Of a DNA stretch of 64,000 nucleotides, positions 52,965 to 62,720 are shown in pieces. The notes under the pieces were generated by a model, which ran no database searches, was not told the DNA's origin, and saw only the letters and a list, made by a program, of their open reading frames with translations. Position 1 is the first letter of the stretch; each line of letters opens with the position of its first letter. Source of the stretch: G963677085 sp963677085 (GTDB taxonomy: Bacteria; Planctomycetota; Planctomycetia; Pirellulales; Thermoguttaceae); assembly GCA_963677085.2 (NCBI GenBank), contig CAXXFH010000002.1, forward strand, positions 318,252 to 382,251. The letters run 5' to 3'. A program made the position numbers and the translations under genes.

Positions 52965-53214
52965 GTCAGCTGATCGTCGTGATCTTTTCTCGTTTCGGAA
53001 TACCGGGCGGTTTTGCGGTTGTTGGATGCGCGGTGAAATGGTCCACCGACTTTCGCCGTGAATGCATTTACACCGAAGTCGCAGGCCAAACGGCCATCGG
53101 GCGGCCTTGACACGTCGCGATTTGCGGCCTGATCATTGGAAACGTGAACGAAAGCGACGCGAAGAGTACCCTTCGCGCAGACCGGTAGCGCACGTGCCTG
53201 ATGGGATTCAGCGC

Positions 53215-54445
53215 TTACGCTGCTCGGCAAACGCGAAGAATGGGCAGATGGCGCCGGCCGGCAAGGTGATCGATCGTGAGGACGAACGGATCGCCTGGTT
53301 CGCCTTCGATGTCGACGCGTGGCGCTGCACAAGGCGAGCTGCGCGGCCAGCCTGGGCGTGGCTCGATACGCGGTTGCTCGTTGGCCGCCGGACGTGAGAA
53401 GAAGACCTCGTTGGGCGTGCGGCCGTTGAGCGTGTCGTGGGGCCGGTGTTCATTGTACCAATCGGTAATCAGTTCGACCTCCCGCTCGAACTGCGTCTGG
53501 TCCTCCGGCACCGTGATCATCGCAAGAAATCCTTTTGCGGTCCGATGAAAACGCTCGACGACGGCAATGCTGCCGTGTCGACCGACGGCACCGAATCGCG
53601 GCAGGATGCTCATCGCCTTGCACCATTGCTCGAAGTGTTCGCATTTGAATTGGCGGCCCTGTTCGACGATCAGGTACTTTGGTTTGGTTCCTTTCTTGCG
53701 AAGGATGCGGTCACTTCTTCCGACGAGGGTTTTGACTTGAAGACCGCAAAACCCATCGAACGCCGCGAATAGTGGTCCACGACGTTCAGCAACCACCAGC
53801 AAACGGGCCAGCGTTGCCAGATTGCGTGTGGAACCCAACAGGTCCAAAAGCCGCCGCTGATCGGCACGGCCGTCAAGTCGGCGTGCCACGTGTGGCCCGC
53901 GTATTTGGCTACGATGCGTCGCCGCTTGCCCGATTCATTTTCCGTCGGATCCGGCCTCATAGCGGGTTTCTCTTCAAGAATCCGACGCACAGTCGATGGG
54001 CCGAGATGGATGCCGGCCCTGGCCAACGTGTGGGCGATCTTCATCTTACCCAGCATCGGACAAAACAGCTTGATCCGGTGGATCGCATATCGAACCAAGT
54101 CGGGAAACCGATTCACCGGCACGTTCGTCCGAAGCAGCGAGTCGTCATCGGCGCGTCGAAGCCATGCCCGGATCGTGGTATCGGAGACAAAGAACCGCCG
54201 AGCCGTTTCGGCCTTGGTCCAGCCGCACATCGTGCGGAGTTCAAGAGCTCGACCGGCAGAAACTGCGGCCGACGGTGTGGGTCAATCCGTCGCATTCGGG
54301 CGCCACTGATCCGCAATTCCTCACGCAGCACGGCAATTTCCGTTTCCAGCCAGTGGATTCTCGCCTGAAGGATGTGGCCTTTCTCGACGAGAAACTCGCG
54401 GCCGGCGAGCATGGCAACCCGCACGATGCCGATGATGTTCGACAC
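53215..54445 (-). pseudogene. rve-type transposase, frameshifted
   Basis: Three overlapping frames together spell one transposase of the planctomycete 'integrase core' type. The N-terminal coiled part (VEKGHILQARIHWLETEIAVL) and an HTH (WTKAETARRFFVSDTTIRAW) are followed by the DDE domain start (HTWHADLTAVPISGG). The last frame holds FGAVGRHGSIAVVERFHRT and WYNEHRPHDTLNGRTPNEV. Shifts fall at about 54235 and 53700-53760. The Asp usually found before the G-x-Q-F motif is E (IVEQGRQFKC). It is therefore inactive. Terminal repeats were not identified. Confidence 0.8.
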
Positions 54446-54655
54446 GGCGTGGCGGACGTTTTGGGCACAGCCCTTCGGCTATGGCAAGGTCCCAAGATCG
54501 TGTTCGCAGAGTTCGTCGCCCATAGTGTCGCTCGATGGCGGTTGATGGCAAAGCGACCATTATAGCAGCTTGCCAAATGACAGAACCTCACGCTCGATGC
54601 CTCTGGCGTGCGGATTTGGTATAAATGCGTTCATGGCGAAAGTCGGTGGGCGCCT

Positions 54656-55528
54656 TCAGTGGACGGCCTTGCCGCCGTGTGCCATTCTGCAGCAATAGGC
54701 AGCTTTGGGCGGATAGTCTCGGTAGTCAGGGCCCCTCTGGCGATCTTCGGTCGGCGTCGTATCGAACTGTTGACGATAGTCGCGCGAAAGCTCCTGCACG
54801 CGCGGATAGCCCACGCGGAATGCAATCTCCGTCAACGACAGTTGCGAATAGAGAACCAGCCCTCGGGCGTAACTGAGCCGTATCTTCTTGACACGTTTCA
54901 TTGGCGAGGTGCCAACGGCCAAATGACACGTGCGGACGATCGACCGGTGGCTCCGGCCGCTAAGTCTTTCTAGCAGACGCATGTCGATCGTACGGCTAAG
55001 GTCCTCGCGCAGGCGAGTTTCGATATTCCACCAGAGCTGCGTGCTCGAATCGGTTCGGTTGACGCAGCACTCGGCAGGCAATAACTCAAGCAGCAGGTCG
55101 GCCATCCGAGCCAACACCCTGAGTTGGCGGCTGGTGGGCGAGGCTTCCTGGTCACGCCACGCGTCGAGTAATTCCTGGAACCGTCGAGCAGCCGTGGCTG
55201 CCACGGACCACACACGCAGTTCGTAGGGTGGCGGGGCCAAACACCGGGCATGAAAACTGGTCGTGTAGAAAGTCCAGGGCACAGCGACGATCTGACCGAA
55301 TACGGTTTCATCCTCGTGATACCAGACGGCCGAGCCGGGCCCCAGGCGGTACTGTCGACCGCTTATCTCCTGCAACACCTCGCCTTCGACGACCACGTGT
55401 AACAGGTGGCCGGGTAGGGTCGTGCCGACGTAGCGGCCGAGATTCGTGCGAGTAAGCTTGTCCACGAGCACAACGCTCTCAATCAGACCGGTCTCGAGCG
55501 GAACCGAATCGAGTGCTGGATCTCTCAT
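54656..55528 (-). CDS. AraC-family transcriptional regulator
   Basis: 290 residues. The N-terminal half is a cupin-type sensor (HLLHVVVEGEVLQEISGRQYRLGPGS). The C-terminal half has the double HTH: RLLERLSGRSHRSIVRTCHLAVG, then LSLTEIAFRVGYPRVQELSRDYRQ with the VG(Y/F)..Q/F pattern of AraC. It is divergent from the secreted hydrolase gene that begins 277 bp away, and is its likely activator in response to a sugar. Confidence 0.9.
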   Translation of the reverse strand: MRDPALDSVPLETGLIESVVLVDKLTRTNLGRYVGTTLPGHLLHVVVEGEVLQEISGRQYRLGPGSAVWYHEDETVFGQIVAVPWTFYTTSFHARCLAPPPYELRVWSVAATAARRFQELLDAWRDQEASPTSRQLRVLARMADLLLELLPAECCVNRTDSSTQLWWNIETRLREDLSRTIDMRLLERLSGRSHRSIVRTCHLAVGTSPMKRVKKIRLSYARGLVLYSQLSLTEIAFRVGYPRVQELSRDYRQQFDTTPTEDRQRGPDYRDYPPKAAYCCRMAHGGKAVH

Positions 55529-55804
55529 GGCAGAATTTGCGACTCAGTTGAAGTGAATTGCGACTGGAAGTGCGCCGCAAATGATCCGCCCAGCGACGCA
55601 CACGTTTGCCGGGTGTGTATACTACATTTTCCTGCGCAAGGCCACGTCTTGGCCATCTGCCGACGAACTGGGATTTGGCAGGAAGTTGCCTCCTGCGCAG
55701 CCAATTTTAGCGAACTTCCATCGGTAATGGAATTATGTAGCACCGGTCAGTCGCTTAGCCCGCTATTTCTTCCACAAACCAACAACAAAAGGACCACGAT
55801 CGTG

Positions 55805-57868
55805 ATGAGATTTATCTTGCTACTGAGCCTTTTTGCGACCGGACTAGGTGGCGTAGCCGAAGCGGCCAAGTCGAGCGACCGCGTGCCGTCACCGTGGACG
55901 CCGCTGACGAGGACCGGCACCGGCGACACCACGGAATTGGGAATCTGGGGACGCGAGTACCGTTTCGACGCCGGCCCATGGCCGAGCAGTATTACCACGG
56001 TCGGCGAGGAAATCCTGGCCGGCCCAATCCGTCTGGTGGCAGGCCGAAACGGCGAGCCGTTGGCCTGGCAACGCAGTGGGCATTTCGTCCTTGCGCACAA
56101 TGATGCGCAAGCAACGCTTTCCGGCTGGCAGGCCAATGAAGAGGTAATTGTCAACACCACCGTCCGCCTGGAATTCGATGGGATGATGCGCTTCGACATG
56201 GTGCTGCTACCCCAGCGGCACGCACCGAAGAAACCGCTGGACCAGCTTTGGCTGGAAATTCCCTTGAAGCGATCCCTGGCCCGGCTGTTTCATTGCTGGC
56301 CCGGTCGCTGGGGCAGCGCGGCCAACAGCGGAGCCGTGCCCGAGAAGGGCTTTACGTCACCGTTCAAGGCGCTGGTTTGGCTCGGTTGGGAGGACGGTGG
56401 GCTGAGTTGGTTTGCCGAATCGGACCAGTTTTGGCGTCCCAAGACGGCTGATCATGCGATTGAGGTCGTGCAAGAAGATCAGACGACCATATTGCGTTTA
56501 CGTCTGCTGGACAGCGCGCCGGATCGGTTGCCGGTAACGTGGACGTTTGGCCTGCAAGCCACGCCGGTCAAGCCGATGCCAGCCGATTTCCACCAGTGGC
56601 GGATCTGGCACGCGCCAGAACTCGGCACAACGCTGCATCGGCCGGCTCACGAGGTTTTCCCGAACGGCTGGAAGACCAACCACCGAGCGTTTCCCGACGG
56701 CCAGTTTGAGTCGGCCCTCGATCGGGCTGCCAAGGCGGGCGTCAAAACGGTTGTGTTTCATGAGGATTGGGCGCCGATCCAAAACTATCCGGCTACATCG
56801 GAGGAAACGATCCTGAAACACACGATCGACGCGTGCCACGCGCGAGACATGAAGGTCTTGCTCTACTTTGGTTACGAATTGTCGCCGTTAGCGCCCGAAT
56901 GGTCGGAGATGTCCGATGAGGTTTTGAGGAAAAATACGAAAGATGTAGCTATGCCTGGTTGGCATCGGTTGCCCGAGCAGCGAGATTTTGGCGTTTGCTA
57001 TCAGAGTCGCTGGAAAGACGTCTTGCTCGAAGGCATTGGCCGTTTTCGCGAACGGATGGGCTTCGACGGCGTGTATCTCGATGGCACGATTGTTCCCACC
57101 GGTTGTTGTAACGAGCGTCATGGCTGCGGATACCGTGCGGCGGACGGCAAGCTTCGTCCCACGTATCCCATCTTCGCCGTCCGGCAATTAATGCGGGGCC
57201 TGTACGAGTTGTTTCAACCAACGGGCGGAATAATCAACGCCCACCAGAGCACCTGCTGCATGACGCCCACGCTGGCATTCGCTCACAGCTATTGGGACGG
57301 CGAGCAGTTTGCCACCAGCGCGGCGCCGAAGGGAGCTGCGGGACGGCTATCGCTAGACGCCTTTCGCGCCGAATTCATGGGGCGCAATTTCGGTGTCCCC
57401 TGCGAGTTTCTGGCCTACGAGCGTCCGCCGCAATGGACGGTCGACCACGCATTGGCCTTGAGCATGTTGCACGATGTGCGAGTACGCCCGCATGGCACCG
57501 GAGCGATTCTGGACCGTATGGCATTGATCTGGGACGTGATGGCTCGATTCGGCACGTCCGAGGCGCAATGGTATCCCTACTGGAAGAACGGGGGCCTGAT
57601 CGGCGTGAAGCCGGACGCGGTGAAAGCGAGCCTCTACCTACACAAGAGCCAGGAAACCCAACCCGGCCGGCTGCTGGTGGTCGTCTCGAATCTCTCGAAC
57701 ACGGATGCGGTTACCGCCGACGTACACCTGCGGGATGTCGGAAGCATGGGACTCGGCGCCGCGACCAAGGCCCGAGATGCCCTATCGAGCGAACCGATTT
57801 CACTGGAGGCAGGCCGATTCCGTGTTCCGTTGAAACCCATGCACATGCGTTTGATTTGGGTGGAGTGA
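55805..57868 (+). CDS. secreted glycoside-hydrolase-like protein (DUF6067-like)
   Basis: 687 residues from ATG (a GTG directly before it is possible), with AAAAGGA upstream. The N-terminus is a signal peptide (MRFILLLSLFATGLGGVAEA). A beta-sandwich-like part (to about residue 300) is followed by a TIM-barrel-like part with AGVKTVVFHEDWAPIQNYP, KVLLYFGYELSPLAP and MGFDGVYLDGTIVPTGC, where the Asp after YLD is a likely catalytic residue. It resembles DUF6067/alpha-glycosidase-like proteins common in planctomycetes. It acts outside the cytoplasm on a polysaccharide of unknown type. Regulation by the divergent AraC protein is likely. Confidence 0.75.
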   Translation: MRFILLLSLFATGLGGVAEAAKSSDRVPSPWTPLTRTGTGDTTELGIWGREYRFDAGPWPSSITTVGEEILAGPIRLVAGRNGEPLAWQRSGHFVLAHNDAQATLSGWQANEEVIVNTTVRLEFDGMMRFDMVLLPQRHAPKKPLDQLWLEIPLKRSLARLFHCWPGRWGSAANSGAVPEKGFTSPFKALVWLGWEDGGLSWFAESDQFWRPKTADHAIEVVQEDQTTILRLRLLDSAPDRLPVTWTFGLQATPVKPMPADFHQWRIWHAPELGTTLHRPAHEVFPNGWKTNHRAFPDGQFESALDRAAKAGVKTVVFHEDWAPIQNYPATSEETILKHTIDACHARDMKVLLYFGYELSPLAPEWSEMSDEVLRKNTKDVAMPGWHRLPEQRDFGVCYQSRWKDVLLEGIGRFRERMGFDGVYLDGTIVPTGCCNERHGCGYRAADGKLRPTYPIFAVRQLMRGLYELFQPTGGIINAHQSTCCMTPTLAFAHSYWDGEQFATSAAPKGAAGRLSLDAFRAEFMGRNFGVPCEFLAYERPPQWTVDHALALSMLHDVRVRPHGTGAILDRMALIWDVMARFGTSEAQWYPYWKNGGLIGVKPDAVKASLYLHKSQETQPGRLLVVVSNLSNTDAVTADVHLRDVGSMGLGAATKARDALSSEPISLEAGRFRVPLKPMHMRLIWVE

Positions 57869-57942
57869 GCACGCAAGCCACGAACGGTTACGAATTGGCC
57901 TTGTTGAGTCAAACCACTACTCTTTTCCTGGGAGGCAAGACA

Positions 57943-58797
57943 ATGAACGTCTTTGAGGGTTGCGTTACCCGAATCACGAGGAGAGTTGTCATGCTTGGAA
58001 AGTGTCACACACTTTCGATCGGGCTTGTGTTCGCAGTGCTGACGTCTGTCGGCATGAGCCTTACCGCGCCGGCGGCGAACGCCGAGGTGATGACGACCTA
58101 TCGCGAGGTCTTTCCCAACAAGGATCGTGTTGGCATCGACAACATTGCATTGAGTACGGCTGATTGGTATTCCTACAAGGATAACGGCGTTTCGGCAGAT
58201 GGAGGAATAGGTGGTGGTTATGTGTATATCAGTCAGTACTCGAGCGGTTCCTCCGCCGAGCCGGTCGACTCGAATCCCGACCCCAGCTACTACGAGAGCG
58301 GAAATCCTAGGGGATACCTCGTCTTCCTCGGGATTTCGGGCGTCGATTTGCTGCACTACACCGAAGAGTATCAGGTTTCCACCGACGACGCAGAAAGGTT
58401 CCGCTGGCGTCAGACCAGACCCAACACAACCGACGTCTTTCGCGTGGCCCTCCGGGTTGACGACGGTGTCGATAGCGGCTGGTACGTTTCCGAACAGACG
58501 CTCTCGAACGACGTAGCTTCGACGTGGGAGCAGAAGGAACTCGATTTCGACACAGCGAGCTGGCTCGCGTTAGACTTCGACCCCAGCACCCCGTCGCTCG
58601 CACTGGGCACCGCGGCAACGCTGCCCGACGGCCAAATCACGGCCTTCGGCCTCTATGGCGACAACACGTCGAATGGCGTACACGGCGTCGACGACTTTGA
58701 AGTGGGCGCGGTTCCAGAGCCCGGGAGCATTGCCCTGGGGCTCACCGGCTTGGTCTCCGTACTGGTGTGGCCTGCTCTGCGCCGTCGTTTTGCCTAG
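57943..58797 (+). CDS. PEP-CTERM sorting-domain protein
   Basis: 284 residues after GGGAGGCAAGACA. A signal peptide (SIGLVFAVLTSVGMSLTAPAANA) precedes a beta-rich domain, and the C-terminus is AVPEPGSIALGLTGLVSVLVW followed by RRRFA: the PEP motif, membrane span and basic tail of exosortase substrates. An in-frame ATG at 57991 could also start it. It is 74 bp downstream of the hydrolase gene, so probably co-expressed as a cell-surface or exopolymer-associated protein. Confidence 0.85.
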   Translation: MNVFEGCVTRITRRVVMLGKCHTLSIGLVFAVLTSVGMSLTAPAANAEVMTTYREVFPNKDRVGIDNIALSTADWYSYKDNGVSADGGIGGGYVYISQYSSGSSAEPVDSNPDPSYYESGNPRGYLVFLGISGVDLLHYTEEYQVSTDDAERFRWRQTRPNTTDVFRVALRVDDGVDSGWYVSEQTLSNDVASTWEQKELDFDTASWLALDFDPSTPSLALGTAATLPDGQITAFGLYGDNTSNGVHGVDDFEVGAVPEPGSIALGLTGLVSVLVWPALRRRFA

Positions 58798-58880
58798 TCG
58801 TAGGCCGGCGGTTGATCGTGTGGCCTAGGGCTTTTCTCCGATCCCAAGCTGGCGATTGGGGCCAAAATGGAAGAGCGACG

Positions 58881-60074
58881 ATGTTGTCAGGAAAGGGGAA
58901 TCGCGTGTACTCAAGGCGTAGGGGGTTTACGCTTGCCGAACTGCTGGTGGTGATTGCGATCATTGGGATCTTGATCGCTCTATTGCTGCCCGCCGTTCAG
59001 TCGGCCCGCGAAGCCGCTCGGCGTTTGCAGTGTACGAACAAAATGAAGCAGCTTGCCCTGGCCATGCACAACTACAGTAGTGCGCATGGTTGCCTTGCCT
59101 CGGGCTACATCGCCAACAAGACGGCGACTGGTTCGAATTGGTGTCGCGACAATCCACCGAACATGCTGTTTGGCGCTCCATGGACCGTTTTGATTCTGCC
59201 GTATCTGGAACAGACGGCGCTTTACGCGCGGTTCGATTTCACGAAGCAGTTCACCAATGTGTCGTACAGTCCGGCGGAAGGCGACTTCAACAGCGGCAAT
59301 CACCGAGCCTGGAAGACGCCGTTTGATGGCTACAAGTGTCCTTCCGATCCTTACGCCTCGATTTCGGAATCAAACAGTTTGAACTACGTGGGCGTGCAGG
59401 GCGGTGGCGACTACGGCGACGCGGCGTGCAGTGGTGGAGGCAGGGTGTTTTTTACGAACGGCGTGTCGTACCACAATTCGCATACCCGTTTTGCCGACAT
59501 CCGTGATGGGGCATCAAAAGTGTTCCTGTTAGGCGAGACCAAGTATATTCCCGGCGCCGCCCATCGTGGTGGCGATGCGAGCACGTATTTCGGCAACGGA
59601 GGCTGTTACGTCGGCTGGGCCTCGGGACCGAAAATGGACCCGCACGGCCCGAACCCCAACACACTGGCGGCTGCTGTGTTGCAGATCAACGCGATAGCGA
59701 ACACGGGCGGAGAAGCCAGGCCTTCCCTGGCCGACGACCTGTTCCCCCAGATGTCAAAGCTCTTCGGCAGCTTTCATGTGGGTGGGTGCAACTTTACGAT
59801 GTGCGACGGATCGGTCCGCTTTGTTAGCGAAACAATCGATTTGGCGGCCTATCGGGCCACGGGCCATCCGGCAACGACGGTCTGCCGCTGGGAGAATTGC
59901 CCGAATGACGGACCGACCTGTCCCAACCAGAAGAAAGGAGCGATACCATGCCTAGCTTCGCGACAATATTGCGCTCGACCGCGATGGTCTTCGCGCCCGC
60001 TGCCGTTGTTCTGGTTTTTGGCGTGGGGCCGCCGGCTGTTCGAGCAGCCGATATTTCAACGGATGACGGGCTGA
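58881..60074 (+). CDS. DUF1559 type IV pilin-like protein (planctomycete family)
   Basis: 397 residues. The leader RRRGFTLAELLVVIAIIGILIALLLPAVQSAREAARR is the prepilin (N-methylation) motif of DUF1559 proteins, with cleavage before F. The H-x9-DG-like end (FTMCDGSVRFVSETIDL) is present near residue 320. After this the frame continues about 75 residues (from VCRWENC) and overlaps the next gene by 127 bp, ending in a Trp/Arg-rich tail. Families of this kind normally stop soon after DG, so a stop seems to have been lost or a frame shifted. These proteins are multiplied in planctomycetes and thought to be secretin/pseudopilus-exported. Confidence 0.88.
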   Translation: MLSGKGNRVYSRRRGFTLAELLVVIAIIGILIALLLPAVQSAREAARRLQCTNKMKQLALAMHNYSSAHGCLASGYIANKTATGSNWCRDNPPNMLFGAPWTVLILPYLEQTALYARFDFTKQFTNVSYSPAEGDFNSGNHRAWKTPFDGYKCPSDPYASISESNSLNYVGVQGGGDYGDAACSGGGRVFFTNGVSYHNSHTRFADIRDGASKVFLLGETKYIPGAAHRGGDASTYFGNGGCYVGWASGPKMDPHGPNPNTLAAAVLQINAIANTGGEARPSLADDLFPQMSKLFGSFHVGGCNFTMCDGSVRFVSETIDLAAYRATGHPATTVCRWENCPNDGPTCPNQKKGAIPCLASRQYCARPRWSSRPLPLFWFLAWGRRLFEQPIFQRMTG

Positions 60075-62681
60075 CGCTCCGCCTCGACGACGCGACGGGA
60101 ACGATACAAGCGATCCTGGTCGACGGACAAACGCTGCCGCGGCTCGAAGACGTGCCGAGAGGGTTGTCTTACCAGGAGATCAAGCCGATCGAGAGGCACG
60201 AGCCGAACGCCCTGGCACACCTCGACTTCGACGAGGGCACGGAAGGCTGGATCAAGAATGCCGCTACTGTGCGGCGAACCGACGGTGGTGCCGATGGCTC
60301 CCCGAGCTACGTGCGGCTGGGCGAGAATCAGCGATACGGGCAAGGCGTGCGACTCGAACAACGCGTGCCGGTACGGCCGGGTGGCGTCTGCGAGATATCC
60401 TGGTCCGCCCGTGTGCCGTCAAGCTCGGCCACCTACATCCTCTACCTGCGCCTTTTTGACGAAACCGGCCAGGATGTCACCGAGCAGATCACTGCTCCGC
60501 GCGGGTGGGGACTATTCACTTTGGAGCAGGACGCACTATCAGTACGCGATCGAAGTCGAAAAGGCAAACGCGTGGGAAAGACTCAGTCGAGACTACATGG
60601 TGCCTAAGGGCGTGGCCTACCTCCAAGTCGCGCTTTGTCTGTGGCGTGGCGACTACGTGGATGCCGACTCTCTTCAGATTGCCGAGGTCGGTCGAGGGGG
60701 GTGGTTGGACAAGAAGAGCCCAACGGGTCCACTAACCGCCGAAGTTGACGGGAAGACGTGCTATCAGCGCCTGTCCCTGCGTGAGGAGAACCTCGATCTT
60801 ACGCTCAAGTATCTGCCCGGGCCGAATCATATCCGGGTCGAGGCCGAGGTCCGCGACACACACGATCCGCCACGGGACCGCGTATTGCAGGTTCGCTACA
60901 CGCTCCCAATCGGGGCCGAGGGCTGGCAGTGGGATGATGACATTCGCACCAGCCGAAAGATCGAAGGATCGAACGTTTACCAGAACAGCTTCGCTTGCGT
61001 CGGTCATGCCGTATCACTCTACCCATTTTCCTCGATCCATGACGGCAGGGTGGGCGTGGCCCTGGGCGTGCCGATGGATTGGCCCCGGATCGAGCGGCGC
61101 CAGTATAGTCTAGAGAGTGGATACCAGACCTCCTTCGACCTCGGCATTTCGCCGCTGACGAAGAAGATCGGTCCAGGCAAGGCGACGTTCGCCTTTGTGA
61201 TCTACAAAACCGACGCGAACTGGGGCTTCCGCAGCGCTGCCGCGAAGGTACTACGATATCTTTCCGAGCTTCTTCGTAAAACGAGCCCAGCGCGAGGGCT
61301 GCTGGCTGTTTCCGGTCTATCCGAGCGAGATTCCGCATCCTGAAGACTTCGGTTTCACGTTCTGGGAAGGTTATTCAAACAAGCCGGACGAGAGGGCATG
61401 CGCCCGGCGGCACGGCATCTACATCTTCCCGTATACGGAGCCGTGGGGCGTTGCGTCAGCCGTTGCCGAGCATGGAAGGGCGTGGCGACGTGCCGACGTA
61501 CGAAGAGGTATTGGCTACGCTCCAGGCATGGGGCGACGATTGCAGCTCCGATGCGAAATGGGCGGACGGCTCACGCCGGGAAACCGCCCAAGCGGTCCTG
61601 AATTCGCTGCCGAAGGACGCAGATGGCCGCTCGCCGTTCAGCATAAGCATCTACAACAACTCTACGCACTGGTGGCGTACCAACCCCGATCCCCGATTTG
61701 CCCAAGCCCAATCGCGCTGATGTCTGCAGGAAAGGCAAGATAGAGCCCCGGACTGCCCAACGCGGACGGAGTTTATCTCGACAGTGTGACCGTGTGGCTC
61801 GGCACGTACGAGAATTATCGCAAACAGCACATTGCCTGTGCCGACTTGCCGCTGACGTTCGGCTGTGAATGGCAGGCCGTGCCTGCTCGGCGTGATGTCG
61901 CAATACGACTTCATCGCATGGATTGCTGATCGCCTCCATTCTCAGGGGAAGCTGGTTCACACGAACATCTTTCCGACTGCGTACCGGTTCTACGCTCACC
62001 TCGGCGATGTATTGGGCTCCGAGGTTGGGAGTTGGGGGGGCAGACGGCAGCTCGACCAGGTCGAAAGCGACGCCATCTGCAGCCTGCGACGTACCTACGC
62101 TTATCAGAAGCCGACGGCAAACCTTCTCCAGGAGGGAGACTTCCGGACTCCCAGACCTCCGCTCACCCGGCAGCAGGTCGAGCAGTACCTGAACCACCAG
62201 ACGTTTTACGGTTTCTATCCCGGGATCTCGACCGCTGGTGGAGAGGACAAGCCGGGTTACCATGGGGTGGAAGCGATACTTCCGTAGTCCCGAGCAGTTC
62301 GAACGCGACCGCGACTTGTTCCAAAAGTACATCCCTGTCATCAGGCGTATCAACAAGGCAGGATGGGAGCCGGTCACATACGCGAAGACGTCCGATGACA
62401 GCGTGATGGTCGAGCGGTTTGGGGCTTGGAGCGAGGGAGACCTTCATTTCACTTTGCGCAACCGAATGGAAGAGGAAGAACGCTGCGTTGTCGTGGTTCA
62501 GCTTGCCGCTTTGGGCGCCGGTCGCGAGGACCCGGCAAGGGCGGTGGTCAGAGAGATCGTTTCCGATTCCGCCATAGCGGCAAGGCCGGACGAGTCAAAC
62601 GGGAGCATTAGTTTCCAGATCGAACTGGCCCCCGCGGGCACGGCAGTGATTTCCGTTTCCGGCGAGGAGAAACAGTGGTGA
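59948..62681 (+). pseudogene. secreted glycoside-hydrolase-like gene with several frameshifts
   Basis: Begins with a signal peptide (MPSFATILRSTAMVF) and a carbohydrate-binding-like domain (LDFDEGTEGWIKNAAT, GGVCEISWSARV). The coding sense then hops between frames: at about 60505 (to TKKIGPGKATFAFVIYKTD), about 61250, about 61450 (SISIYNNSTHWWRTNPD), about 61740, 61870 (DFIAWIADRLHSQGKL) and 62240 (FQKYIPVIRRINKAG to the stop at 62679). Joined, the pieces read as one secreted TIM-barrel protein of about 900 residues. It is either decayed or the sequence is error-rich here. Confidence 0.75.
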
Positions 62682-62720
62682 CGACGATACACGGCGGCAC
62701 TGCAATTGGAGTTGCACATC

